NCBI GenBank assembly: GCA_030747125.1 | Contig: JASLLI010000008.1 | Span: 1 to 36,235, forward strand | Source of the DNA: Fidelibacterota bacterium | GTDB lineage: Bacteria > Fidelibacterota > Marinisomatia > SCGC-AAA003-L08 > D37C17 | Length of the DNA stretch: 36,235 nucleotides | Direction: 5' to 3' | Shown: positions 26,403 to 34,316 of the stretch, piece by piece | Position numbering within the stretch: the first letter of the stretch is position 1 | How the letters are laid out: each line of letters opens with the position of its first letter | Notes under the pieces: model-generated | The model's input: the letters and a program-made list of their open reading frames with translations, nothing else | Databases searched by the model: none | Told to the model about the DNA's origin: nothing | Translations under genes and position numbers: made by a program

Positions 26403-26864
26403 TTAAAACGGTCTCAGAGCCCGAGGGGTATCTAAAATTTCTTTTAGAATAATAGCCTTTTTTAGTTCATCCTTATCCCGGACAACCTGCTGAATCCAGC
26501 TGCTTTCCCCTTGAGCCTTAGAGGTTTGAACGGGGACGACCTCCAAATCTGTTAATTTTTCTTCAGGAAAGGGATACTCTGATTCAGGCTCAATTTCTGT
26601 TACCGGTGCTTCAGGCTCGAACTCCACATATTCCTCTTCCTCTTTATCATCATCCGGTTCTGAGGGGAATATGTCCACTTCACTGGCCAAATGGTCCTGA
26701 AGCTTCCGCAGTCTCTGAAAAATATCTTCCTTTTTCGACTCTACCTGCGGGTTTTCACCGGGTTGGTTGTCTTGTGCTTCCTTCTTCTTTTTTTTAGTGA
26801 GCCAAGATAAAAGTCCCCACAATAATAAAAAGAGAATGCTAGGATTAAAATCAGCCAGATACAT
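26403..26864 (-). CDS. Small acidic membrane-anchored protein, unknown function
   Basis: A 153-aa protein that I do not recognise by family. Residues 8-22 (PSILFLLLWGLLSWL) form one membrane segment, followed by a Lys-rich cluster (TKKKKKE) that would stay in the cytoplasm, then a long, highly acidic, Pro/Glu-rich linker (about 60-110). The C-terminus ends in an amphipathic helix, RDKDELKKAIILKEIL, closed by D-TPRALRPF; a conserved-looking tail of this kind suggests a docking motif. It begins 2 bases after floA and is last in the nfeD-floA run. Bacillus has a small protein, YqfB, at the equivalent place after floA, but sequence similarity is not evident here. A role in flotillin domains is positional inference only. 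Confidence 0.8.
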   Translation of the reverse strand: MYLADFNPSILFLLLWGLLSWLTKKKKKEAQDNQPGENPQVESKKEDIFQRLRKLQDHLASEVDIFPSEPDDDKEEEEYVEFEPEAPVTEIEPESEYPFPEEKLTDLEVVPVQTSKAQGESSWIQQVVRDKDELKKAIILKEILDTPRALRPF

Positions 26865-26866
26865 GT

Positions 26867-27874
26867 TTAACTTTCTTCAGGAGGATTACCCTTATTGTCT
26901 TTGTCTTCAGGGTTTGCTATGGAGTCACGCATTTCTGTATCGGATTGAATATTTTGCATCCTGTAATAGTCCATAATACCCAGATTACCTTCCCGGAATG
27001 CCTGTGCCATAGCTTTGGGAACTTCCGCTTCTGCTTCGATCACTTTAGAGCGCATTTCCTGTACACGGGCTTTCATTTCCTGCTCTGCAGCCACTGCCAT
27101 GGCTCTGCGGGATTCTGCCCTTGCCTGTGCCACTTTTTTATCTGCTTCAGCCTGATCAGCTTCTAAATGTGCCCCCACATTCTTCCCTACATCCACATCT
27201 GCAATATCAATTGATAAAATGGAATAAGCAGTCCCCGTATCCAATCCTTTATTCAACACAGCCCGGGATATTTCATCGGGATTTTCAAGTACGATTTTAT
27301 AATTTTGAGATGATCCAATTGCGCTGACGATACCCTCACCCACTCTGGCGATAATGGTGTCATCAGTTGCACCCCCTACTAACTGTTCAATATTGGTACG
27401 CACCGTCACTCGTGCCTTTGCCATGAGCTGAATACCATCCTTAGCCACTGCAGAGACTTTCCCCTGTACGGGGCAGTCAATGACCTTCGGATAGACTGAA
27501 GTCTGTACGGCTTCCTTCACATCTCTTCCTGCAAGATCAATGGCGGTGGAAGTTTTGAAGTCCAATTCAATATTGGCTTTGTCGGCAGCGATGAGAGCAT
27601 CCACCACATTGGGAACTGTACCTCCTGCAAGGTAATGTGTTTCCAGTTCTTCAGATGTGACAAAGTCCAGACCTGCCCGATGGAGATTTATGATGCCATC
27701 AGTCACCAATTTGGGGGGTATTTTCCGGATGCGCATTATGACCAGCTTGATCATACCTATCTTACCCCAGCCAATTGACACACCGGACTGAATCCACAAT
27801 CCAAGTGGTACGAAATAGAGGAAGAGGACAAGTCCTATTAAGAATATGGGAATGGATACGAATAATCCTTGCAT
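26867..27874 (-). CDS. floA: Flotillin-like protein FloA (YqfA)
   Basis: A 335-aa bacterial flotillin that scaffolds fluid or ordered membrane domains. A hydrophobic N-terminal hairpin (residues about 5-40) anchors it, followed by an SPFH-like region (about 50-230) and an Ala/Glu-rich coiled coil (about 230-290: [20 protein letters not shown] and [13 protein letters not shown]). The segment [20 protein letters not shown] is typical of FloA/YqfA and not of eukaryote-like FloT. AAGGAG 8 bases before ATG 27874 is one of the best ribosome-binding sites in the window. It is encoded 58 bases after the NfeD-type protease, the known partner arrangement (yqeZ-floA). Confidence 0.95.
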   Translation of the reverse strand: MQGLFVSIPIFLIGLVLFLYFVPLGLWIQSGVSIGWGKIGMIKLVIMRIRKIPPKLVTDGIINLHRAGLDFVTSEELETHYLAGGTVPNVVDALIAADKANIELDFKTSTAIDLAGRDVKEAVQTSVYPKVIDCPVQGKVSAVAKDGIQLMAKARVTVRTNIEQLVGGATDDTIIARVGEGIVSAIGSSQNYKIVLENPDEISRAVLNKGLDTGTAYSILSIDIADVDVGKNVGAHLEADQAEADKKVAQARAESRRAMAVAAEQEMKARVQEMRSKVIEAEAEVPKAMAQAFREGNLGIMDYYRMQNIQSDTEMRDSIANPEDKDNKGNPPEES

Positions 27875-27897
27875 GAATAACTCCTTAAATTAATTTA

Positions 27898-27925
27898 ATG
27901 TTGAAAATTGAAATTGGAAATTTGG
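27898..27925. repeat. Heptad array, 4 units, between nfeD and floA
   Basis: Four consecutive 7-bp units, each starting AA and ending G (AATGTTG, AAAATTG, AAATTGG, AAATTTG), just upstream of the floA ribosome-binding site and inside the nfeD-floA operon spacer. Confidence 0.65.
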
Positions 27926-27932
27926 GCGTACA

Positions 27933-29285
27933 TTATACTTTTTTTACCAGAAGTTGATTTTCATCCACACCATCAACAATTACTTTTTCCCCTTTTTCAA
28001 TATAGTCTCCGTGACTCATTGCCTGATATACTGTGTTACCAAGTTCAATTTTTCCGGAGGGGCGTAAATCGGTGACGGAAACTCCCGTTTCTCCCTGCAG
28101 TTTATTGTACCCCTTTGAAACAGTAAACCCGGCATCTGATTTCTGAGGGGTAAAGGGAATCAATCTTTTATAGAGTTCTGTATGGGGTAGCGTTCTATAT
28201 AAAATAACAGCAGAAATAAAAGCAGTGAGAATACCAACGGAAAGTCCCATATAAGCATAGCGGTATTCTTCAGGGGAGGGGTAGGAACCCAACAGCATTT
28301 TGTACATGGAAAAGAGTACCAGAGCAATGCCTGACAATCCTGCAACGCCGAAACCGGGAATGACCAGAAGCTCTAACAACAGCAGGATAATACCTGTAAA
28401 AAGAAGAAGCAGTTCTGTCATATCTGCCAGCCCTACCAGTAAATGAGAGCCAAAAAACAGAGCCAGGAAGAGGAGCCCTAAAGCACCAGGCACCCCAAAT
28501 CCGGGAGATTTGATTTCCATAAAAAGCCCCAGCATACCCAGACTCATGAACAAGGGAGCTACCATGGGATTGGTAAGAAACCGTACCAATGCTTCCGACC
28601 AGGATTCAGACTCTTCAATGATATCATGATCATCCATACCCAGATGTTTCAGCAGTTCAGTAAAATCCTTAATTTCTTTATCTGCCATACCCGTTTGCAG
28701 AGCTAAATGGGTGGAAAGCGTTACAAGTTTTCCTTCATAAAACCCATCAACATCCTTTGAGGTGAGGGTATCTCCAGTATGGGAAACAAAAAATGAAATC
28801 TCCAATTCTTCATCCACCATAGCGGAGGCAACCTCTCTGGAGCGGTGGTTTGCTTCGGCTGTGGATGCCATTTCTTCCCGCATATATGAGATTACTTTTT
28901 CTGAGGCTTTTTTCCCTTGCAGATCCACTGCTGTGGCAGCTCCGATGGATGCTCCCGGGGTCATAAAAACAGAATCACAACTGAGAGATATTAAGGCACC
29001 GGCAGAAATGGCTCTTTTATTAATATAGGCCACAGTCATCACTTTGGAGTCCAATATGGCATCTTTGATCTGTGTTGCAGCATCCACTCTGCCGCCGAAG
29101 GTGTCAATATCAAAGATGATAGCATCTGCAGATACTTCTTCCGCATCTTCCACCACTCTTTCAATATAATGGGGTAGCCCCATATCAATGGTACCCTGAA
29201 TGGGAACATGGAAAACCAGGTTTTCTTTGGCAGGTAAAGCAGATACGAATATAAGGAAAACAATATAAAGGCTGAGCCGTTGCAT
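27933..29285 (-). CDS. NfeD-family membrane-bound serine protease (ClpP-like plus NfeD domain)
   Basis: A 450-aa long-form NfeD (NfeD1b/YqeZ type). Order: signal peptide (1-19); ClpP/crotonase-fold protease domain (about 22-220) with DTFGGRVDAA (residues 61-70) and nucleophile Ser94 in RAISAGALIS, plus a lysine around 126-130 that may complete a Ser-Lys dyad; four or five membrane helices (about 240-360); and a C-terminal OB-fold NfeD domain (about 385-450: GETGVSVTDLRPSGKIELGN). Archaeal relatives cleave the C-terminus of stomatin. Its partner here is the downstream floA. The gene reads away from the lpxL-like operon. Confidence 0.93.
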   Translation of the reverse strand: MQRLSLYIVFLIFVSALPAKENLVFHVPIQGTIDMGLPHYIERVVEDAEEVSADAIIFDIDTFGGRVDAATQIKDAILDSKVMTVAYINKRAISAGALISLSCDSVFMTPGASIGAATAVDLQGKKASEKVISYMREEMASTAEANHRSREVASAMVDEELEISFFVSHTGDTLTSKDVDGFYEGKLVTLSTHLALQTGMADKEIKDFTELLKHLGMDDHDIIEESESWSEALVRFLTNPMVAPLFMSLGMLGLFMEIKSPGFGVPGALGLLFLALFFGSHLLVGLADMTELLLLFTGIILLLLELLVIPGFGVAGLSGIALVLFSMYKMLLGSYPSPEEYRYAYMGLSVGILTAFISAVILYRTLPHTELYKRLIPFTPQKSDAGFTVSKGYNKLQGETGVSVTDLRPSGKIELGNTVYQAMSHGDYIEKGEKVIVDGVDENQLLVKKV

Positions 29286-29557
29286 ATAGAAATTTACAGG
29301 GATAGATTCATCGGAACCAAGTTTCCAGTAATTGAATGCTTTTTGCTATTCCTTATGACTACGTTAATAGCACAGACTGCAGGTGAGAAGCTGAAAGTCA
29401 TTCGAAATTTGTCATTCGTCATTTGACATTCGAAACTCGTGAGCCAATCTCTCCTAACTCCTGCCATTTGGTTGCTGAGTTTGGGGAAGCACTCCTTGTT
29501 CCTGTTTCCTGCATTGTTTTAAATTTTCTACGCTGTAATCCGGCTAAATTTCTACCC
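29286..29557. other. Divergent spacer between nfeD and the acyltransferase gene
   Basis: A 272-base region with promoters expected in both directions. It contains the heptad array at 29396-29437. An in-frame extension of the downstream ORF back to TTG 29423 runs through the repeat and is not considered coding. No consensus promoter or RNA gene could be assigned. Confidence 0.55.
29396..29437. repeat. Heptad array, 6 units, inverted orientation
   Basis: Read on the minus strand there are six 7-bp units in register; five begin AAT (for example AATGACG, AATGACA, AATTTCG) and one is AGTTTCG. On the plus strand this appears as CATTCG recurring exactly every 14 bases at 29399, 29413 and 29427. It is the same family as the 9086 array; AATTTCG occurs in both. 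Confidence 0.75.
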
Positions 29558-30430
29558 ATGTATTTCATGCTCACCATTGCCAGTTGGAAATTCCAAATTT
29601 TCCCTCGAAAAATTGGACTATTTTTTGGTCGCCTCCTTGGAGATTTGGTTTATTTTCTCCTCCCCTTCCGTAAATCTTATGCCGGGAAAAATATGGAAAT
29701 TGCCTTTCCTGATTGGACGGCAGCAAAACGAAAAAAAGTCCTTCGAAATTGTTATCAGCATTTTGGTATGGTGTTGGTTGATGTGCTGCGTATGCCAAAG
29801 TTTAAACGGAAAAACGACCAAAAGACGGTACGCATTCCACAGGAAACCATCGATCTCTGCCGCAGCCATAACGGAGGTATCCTCCTTTCAGCCCATATAG
29901 GTAACTGGGAGTTTTTAGGCCCTGCTTTGGGTCTGCATAAAATTAAAATCGCCGGCGTGACCCGTGTACAGCGAAATTCCAAGTCAGACACTTATTTCAA
30001 CGAAATGCGCAGTTCTGAAACAGTGAAAACCATCCCTTTCAACGCAGGGGGAAAAGTGATGGTGAAAGCAATTAAAGAAGGCTACTTTTTAGGGCTTATT
30101 AGCGACCAGAATGCAGGAGGAAAAGGTACCCCGGCAGACTTCTTTACGCAGAAGGTTTCCGTCCCTAAAGGGGCTGCGGTTTTTCATCTTAAAACCAATA
30201 CTCCCATTTTATTAGGGTTTTGTATATTATCTAAGGATTTAAACTATGATCTTTCCTTCCAAGAATTAGATGTGAAAGGATTACCGGACAATCCGGAAGA
30301 GGCAATCATCGAAATCAACAGACGCTACACTGCCATTCTTGAAACCGTTGTGAGGAATCATCCCCAACAATATTTTTGGTTTCACCGCAAATATAATCTT
30401 GGAAATTACAAGGGATTATCCCGCTTCTAA
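29558..30430 (+). CDS. LpxL/HtrB-like lysophospholipid (lipid A) acyltransferase
   Basis: A membrane-associated acyltransferase that probably adds a secondary acyl chain to lipid A or a related glycolipid. From ATG 29558 it is 290 aa, close to family length. A longer reading from TTG 29423 passes through the repeat array with no family resemblance, so the later start is preferred (ATG 29567 also possible). A membrane anchor covers the N-terminus (about 1-35). The catalytic H-x4-E motif is HIGNWE in LLSAHIGNWEFLG; further family blocks are GLISDQNAG, GTPADFF and PQQYFWFHRKY near the end. It leads a plus-strand run with tsaC (5-base gap), an MsbA-like exporter and others, which fits LPS biogenesis. 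The exact acyl acceptor is unknown. Confidence 0.88.
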   Translation: MYFMLTIASWKFQIFPRKIGLFFGRLLGDLVYFLLPFRKSYAGKNMEIAFPDWTAAKRKKVLRNCYQHFGMVLVDVLRMPKFKRKNDQKTVRIPQETIDLCRSHNGGILLSAHIGNWEFLGPALGLHKIKIAGVTRVQRNSKSDTYFNEMRSSETVKTIPFNAGGKVMVKAIKEGYFLGLISDQNAGGKGTPADFFTQKVSVPKGAAVFHLKTNTPILLGFCILSKDLNYDLSFQELDVKGLPDNPEEAIIEINRRYTAILETVVRNHPQQYFWFHRKYNLGNYKGLSRF

Positions 30431-30435
30431 ACATT

Positions 30436-31017
30436 ATGATCTACCCTGCCACCGACCAATATATTGACCTCGCCAAAGCAGCCCTTGACAATGGAGATGT
30501 GATCGTATATCCTACGGATACACTTTACGGCTTTGGTGTAGATGCTACCAATACTGAAGCCATTCAACGCTTAAACCGCTTAAAAGGTCGAAGTCAGCCA
30601 TTGAGTATTGTATTGGAATCCATTGACCACATGCATGACTTTGCTGAAATTGAGGGGAGTATTGAGAAGGAGGTTCAAACATTGTTTCCAGGGAATTATA
30701 CGGTACTTTTGCCTGCAAAAAACTCCGATCTCTCCCCCTTTGTACAAAACGGGTCATCAAAAATTGGCATCCGCATTCCCGACCATTTCTTTCCGGTAAA
30801 TCTGGTAAAGCTATTTGGGAAGCCTATCATTACCACCAGTATCAACCGACATGGAAACGACCCCCTGAACGATGTAACACAGGTTGAAATTGATTTCCCT
30901 AATGTGGATATTTTTGAAGACTCCAAACACAATCCTTCCAAAGGTTCTACCATCATTGATTATACCACCTCTCCGCCAAGTATCGTGCGGGAAGGTGACG
31001 GACCTTACCCTCTGTGA
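30436..31017 (+). CDS. tsaC: Threonylcarbamoyl-AMP synthase (TsaC/YrdC/Sua5 family)
   Basis: Makes threonylcarbamoyl-AMP from threonine, bicarbonate and ATP for the universal t6A37 modification of ANN-decoding tRNAs. The 193 aa correspond to the YrdC-only form without the Sua5 C-terminal domain. Key blocks: VIYPTDTLYGFG (residues 23-34), the Lys-Gly-Arg at 50-52 in LKGRSQPLSIVL that contacts ATP/threonine, and SKIGIRIPDHF. The C-terminal STIIDYTTSPPSIVREGDG is the usual S-T-(I/V)-(I/V)-D and (L/I)-R-x-G ending. It sits 5 bases after the acyltransferase and overlaps the MsbA-like gene by 4 bases, an unexpected housekeeping gene inside an envelope run. Confidence 0.94.
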   Translation: MIYPATDQYIDLAKAALDNGDVIVYPTDTLYGFGVDATNTEAIQRLNRLKGRSQPLSIVLESIDHMHDFAEIEGSIEKEVQTLFPGNYTVLLPAKNSDLSPFVQNGSSKIGIRIPDHFFPVNLVKLFGKPIITTSINRHGNDPLNDVTQVEIDFPNVDIFEDSKHNPSKGSTIIDYTTSPPSIVREGDGPYPL

Positions 31018-32840
31018 ATTTATATCTGAGAGTCCTTAGCTACGTCAAGCCTTATCGTTTGATGGTGGCTCTGTCATTGTTATCTTCCATCCTTTTCGTA
31101 ATGCTAAATGCCTTTTCAATTTGGATGGTAAGCTCCCTCATTTCCACCATAATGAACCCGGAAGGTAGTCACTCTACACCGATTATTAATGCTGAGACTC
31201 TTCATGGCAAACTGGAAAATTTAGCTGTTCAGCTTGTGGGGACAGGTTCTCAATTAGAACAGTTGGGAAACCTATGTATCATCTTGGTAGTTGCTTATAT
31301 TTTAAAAAATATTTTCTTCTATCTGAATAATATTGCCATCTCATTTGTTCAGAACCGAATGATAATGGACATCCGCAATCAACTTTTTAGTCATCTGCAA
31401 AAGCTGCCTATTTCTTTTTTCAATAAGAATAAATCAGGAGAACTTACATCCATTATTATGAATGATGTGTCCAATATGCGAGTGGCATTTACACAGTCCA
31501 TTCAAAGCCTGATAAACGAACCCATCAGCATTTTAGTTCTCCTTGGGATGCTCCTTATTATCAGTACCAAATTAACGCTCTATGCCCTTATAACTGTCCC
31601 TGTGTCTGCATTTATTATAACCAAACTGGGGCAGAGTATCCGCCGGAAGGCGAAGCGCTCAAGTCTCAGTATTGCAGGATTGATGAATATTCTGCAGGAG
31701 ACCATTGGAGGCATCCGAATCGTAAAGGCCTTTGTCATGGAAAAGTTTGAGATTCAGAAATTCTTGAAAGAAAATAAAAAATATTTTTCTCTCACTTTTA
31801 AACAGGAAAACATGAAAAATCTCACTACCCCCATTAATGATTTAATCGGTGTATCTGTTGGTGTTTGGCTGCTGTGGGTCGGAGGTAGAGAAGTATTGGT
31901 ACATGGTACACTCACACCTGATGGATTTATCCGCTTTATCATCTACCTCTTTGCCATGCTGCAACCTGCCCGAAAACTGGGAAATGTGAATGCCCAGATT
32001 CAGGTGGGGCTTGCATCCGCTGCGAGAGTGTTTTCAATTACCGATGTACAGTCGGATATTAGAGAACCTGAAGATCCTATCTCCATCCATAAACTGACAC
32101 AAGGGGTTTCCTTTAAGAAGGTATCCTTTCAATATGAAAATTCCAGCACCCCTTCTGTAAAAGACATCTCCTTGTCCATTGAAAGGGGGGAAGTCCTCGC
32201 ATTGGTGGGTTCCAGCGGAGCAGGAAAAACCACAATTGCCGATCTCATCCCCCGGTATTATGATGTGTCAAAAGGAAGTATTGAGATTGATAGCATTGAT
32301 ATTCGCTCGATATCAACCAACCAATTGCGAAAACTCATGGGGATTGTCTCGCAGGATACCATTTTGTTTAATGACAGTATTGCACATAATATCAATTACG
32401 GGCAACCAGAGGCAGACCTTGATGCTGTTATTAAAGCTGCAGAAGCTGCAAATGCAGCAGAATTCATTGCTGACTTACCTGAAGGGTATGACACCATTAT
32501 TGGAGAAAAGGGAACCCGGTTGTCCGGGGGGCAGCGGCAGCGTATATCCATTGCCCGTGCCATCTTGAAAAATCCGGATATCCTCATTTTAGATGAAGCC
32601 ACCTCCGCCCTGGATACTGAGTCTGAAAGGAAAGTCCAGGAAGCTATTGATAACCTGGTGAAGGATAGAACCGTTATCGTTATTGCTCACCGCTTATCCA
32701 CCATAACCAAAGCAGACCGAATTATTGTTTTGGATAAGGGAAAAATTGTGGAATCAGGTACGCATACAGAATTGTTGGAGAGAAAGGGAAAGTACCATCA
32801 ATTATACCAGATTCAATTTGCAGGAGATGAAGCTCTTTGA
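31014..32840 (+). CDS. ABC exporter, MsbA-like (fused TMD-NBD)
   Basis: A 608-aa homodimer-type half transporter. Six membrane helices occupy about 15-335, with the conserved coupling segment PISFFNKNKSGELTS near 140. The nucleotide-binding domain (about 360-600) has Walker A GSSGAGKTT from residue 399, a Q-loop in GIVSQDT, the signature LSGGQ at 503-507, Walker B ILILDEATSALD and the H-loop in VIAHRLS. The start is GTG at 31014, overlapping the tsaC stop (GTGA). Neighbouring lipid A-type acyltransferase and sulfatase genes favour lipid A/LPS flipping as for MsbA, but multidrug exporters look alike, so the symbol is withheld. Confidence 0.92.
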   Translation: MNLYLRVLSYVKPYRLMVALSLLSSILFVMLNAFSIWMVSSLISTIMNPEGSHSTPIINAETLHGKLENLAVQLVGTGSQLEQLGNLCIILVVAYILKNIFFYLNNIAISFVQNRMIMDIRNQLFSHLQKLPISFFNKNKSGELTSIIMNDVSNMRVAFTQSIQSLINEPISILVLLGMLLIISTKLTLYALITVPVSAFIITKLGQSIRRKAKRSSLSIAGLMNILQETIGGIRIVKAFVMEKFEIQKFLKENKKYFSLTFKQENMKNLTTPINDLIGVSVGVWLLWVGGREVLVHGTLTPDGFIRFIIYLFAMLQPARKLGNVNAQIQVGLASAARVFSITDVQSDIREPEDPISIHKLTQGVSFKKVSFQYENSSTPSVKDISLSIERGEVLALVGSSGAGKTTIADLIPRYYDVSKGSIEIDSIDIRSISTNQLRKLMGIVSQDTILFNDSIAHNINYGQPEADLDAVIKAAEAANAAEFIADLPEGYDTIIGEKGTRLSGGQRQRISIARAILKNPDILILDEATSALDTESERKVQEAIDNLVKDRTVIVIAHRLSTITKADRIIVLDKGKIVESGTHTELLERKGKYHQLYQIQFAGDEAL

Positions 32841-33478
32841 ATTCTGCCATCATCGTTGCTGGAGGAAACAGCACCCGCTTTGGGGGAGAAATTCCAAAAC
32901 AGTTTGTAAAACTGAAGGGAAGAGAAATTCTGTCCTTTTCAGTTGACACTTTTTCTTCCCATCCAGACATTGATGAAGTTGTCATAGTCTGCCATACTGA
33001 ATGGATTGAGCATGTACAGGAAAAATACCCCCGCTGCAAAGTGGTGGAAGGCGGAAAGACCAGACAGGATTCTTCTCTTGCCGGTATAAAGGCAGTCCAA
33101 CCAGGTACAACTGCAGTATTGATTCATGATGCTGCACGGCCTTTAGTAACTGAATCCATCATTAGCAACTGCCTCAATGCTCTCATAGACGGAGATGGCA
33201 GTGCACCTATTTTAGATGCATCCAGCTCTCTCATTAATTTGGAAAATGATCAAGCTTCTTTTGTGGATAGAAATACTATAAAAGAAGTGCAGACTCCACA
33301 ATGTTTTAAAACAAATTTAATTATGGATGCACTTCATTCCGGACTTAGAGGAACTGATGAAATTGGGATTGTTCTGCAATATTATCCACAATCGAAATTA
33401 AATTTTGTTGCAGGTGACACAAGAAACTTTAAGGTGACCACTGAATTTGATTTAAAACTTCTTGCTGCCATTAACTAA
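32837..33478 (+). CDS. ispD: 2-C-methyl-D-erythritol 4-phosphate cytidylyltransferase
   Basis: Third step of the MEP isoprenoid pathway: couples MEP with CTP to CDP-ME. The 213 aa are slightly short (about 230 is usual). The CTP-binding N-terminus is present as IVAGGNSTRFGGEIPKQF, a variant of the AAAGxGxRxG signature with the conserved Arg, and a KQF/L lysine. Further signatures are IHDAARPLV and the EVQTPQCF motif. Start: TTG at 32837, overlapping the ABC gene stop (TTGA). No ispF follows, so the pathway genes are scattered. A related ribitol-phosphate cytidylyltransferase (TarI) is the main alternative, worth noting beside an LtaS-like gene, but IspD is the simpler call. Confidence 0.82.
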   Translation: MNSAIIVAGGNSTRFGGEIPKQFVKLKGREILSFSVDTFSSHPDIDEVVIVCHTEWIEHVQEKYPRCKVVEGGKTRQDSSLAGIKAVQPGTTAVLIHDAARPLVTESIISNCLNALIDGDGSAPILDASSSLINLENDQASFVDRNTIKEVQTPQCFKTNLIMDALHSGLRGTDEIGIVLQYYPQSKLNFVAGDTRNFKVTTEFDLKLLAAIN

Positions 33479-33479
33479 A

Positions 33480-34316
33480 ATGGATCTGAGCATAATTATT
33501 GCACATTATGACCCCGGAAACCATCCGGATTGTGTTCAGTCTTTTCATGAAACCATAAAAAAGATTTTTGAGCAGAAAGAATCCTTTTCCATCGAAATCA
33601 TTATAGCTGACGATGGCTCACCCCCTCATTCCGAAATTTTGCAGAACTATTCTGACACCCGTTCTGAAAGTGGAAAACTGATTTACCATTTAAGAGGGTT
33701 AAAACTGCAGAAGTATTTGGAACAATTAAATCTTCCTGAAGGTTGTATCTCCAATTGGATTTATCTTCCAAAGGAAAAACCCCAAATGGGAAAAGCCCGT
33801 TTGGGAAATGCCGCAATCGAATTAGCAAAGGCTGACAATATTTTATTTTTAGATGACGATAATTACTTCATTTCTGAAAATACCATTTCTGGTATAATGG
33901 AGATATTGATGGAATATCATCTTGTTTTTGGTCAAATAAAAGATTCAAACGGAAGGCTGCGCCCCTTTTCAAGCAATCGCGTTCAGGGAACTACTTTTGC
34001 AGTGAAAAAAATTATCATGAAATCCTGTGGAGGATTTGGAGATTGGACGGAAAAAGTATCCAGTGGTGTGGACTCTGATATCTGGTGGAAACTTTACCAT
34101 TATTTCCAGAAACACCCTGAATTGAAAGCCTGTTACACATCAAAAGTTCAGACATTGGATAGCTGCAGTAAACGATGGAAACCTCATATCAGGCAGTTGC
34201 TGAGACATCGTGCTGTGCGTAGGGAATTTGAAAAAATACACGGCTGTCCAAATTACCGTAGTGCAAGAAAAAACCCCTCCCGTGTTAAAGCTCTTTGGAT
34301 GGAGAATTTATTGTGA
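33480..34316 (+). CDS. Family-2-like glycosyltransferase
   Basis: A 278-aa GT-A-fold glycosyltransferase. N-terminal DLSIIIAHYDPG and EIIIADDGSPP are the nucleotide-sugar-binding strands, and LFLDDDNYF holds the DxD metal motif. The later GGFGDWTEKVSSGVDSDIWW stretch resembles the acceptor-side G-G-F and (E/D)D motif of GT2 enzymes. No membrane helices, so it is cytoplasmic. An upstream TTG at 33462 would overlap ispD; ATG 33480, one base past the ispD stop, is chosen because the conserved strand starts there. It overlaps the next gene by 4 bases (GTGA). It probably modifies the glycolipid handled by its neighbours; donor and acceptor are unknown. Confidence 0.82.
   Translation: MDLSIIIAHYDPGNHPDCVQSFHETIKKIFEQKESFSIEIIIADDGSPPHSEILQNYSDTRSESGKLIYHLRGLKLQKYLEQLNLPEGCISNWIYLPKEKPQMGKARLGNAAIELAKADNILFLDDDNYFISENTISGIMEILMEYHLVFGQIKDSNGRLRPFSSNRVQGTTFAVKKIIMKSCGGFGDWTEKVSSGVDSDIWWKLYHYFQKHPELKACYTSKVQTLDSCSKRWKPHIRQLLRHRAVRREFEKIHGCPNYRSARKNPSRVKALWMENLL

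Noticed and set aside
29423-29557. N-terminal extension of the acyltransferase to TTG 29423
   Set aside because: The added 45 residues run through the heptad array and lack family resemblance; ATG 29558 gives the expected length.
32837-33478. TarI-type ribitol-5-phosphate cytidylyltransferase
   Set aside because: Considered because of the adjacent LtaS-like gene, but no TarJ or other teichoic-acid genes are nearby and the motifs fit IspD equally well; kept as an alternative only.
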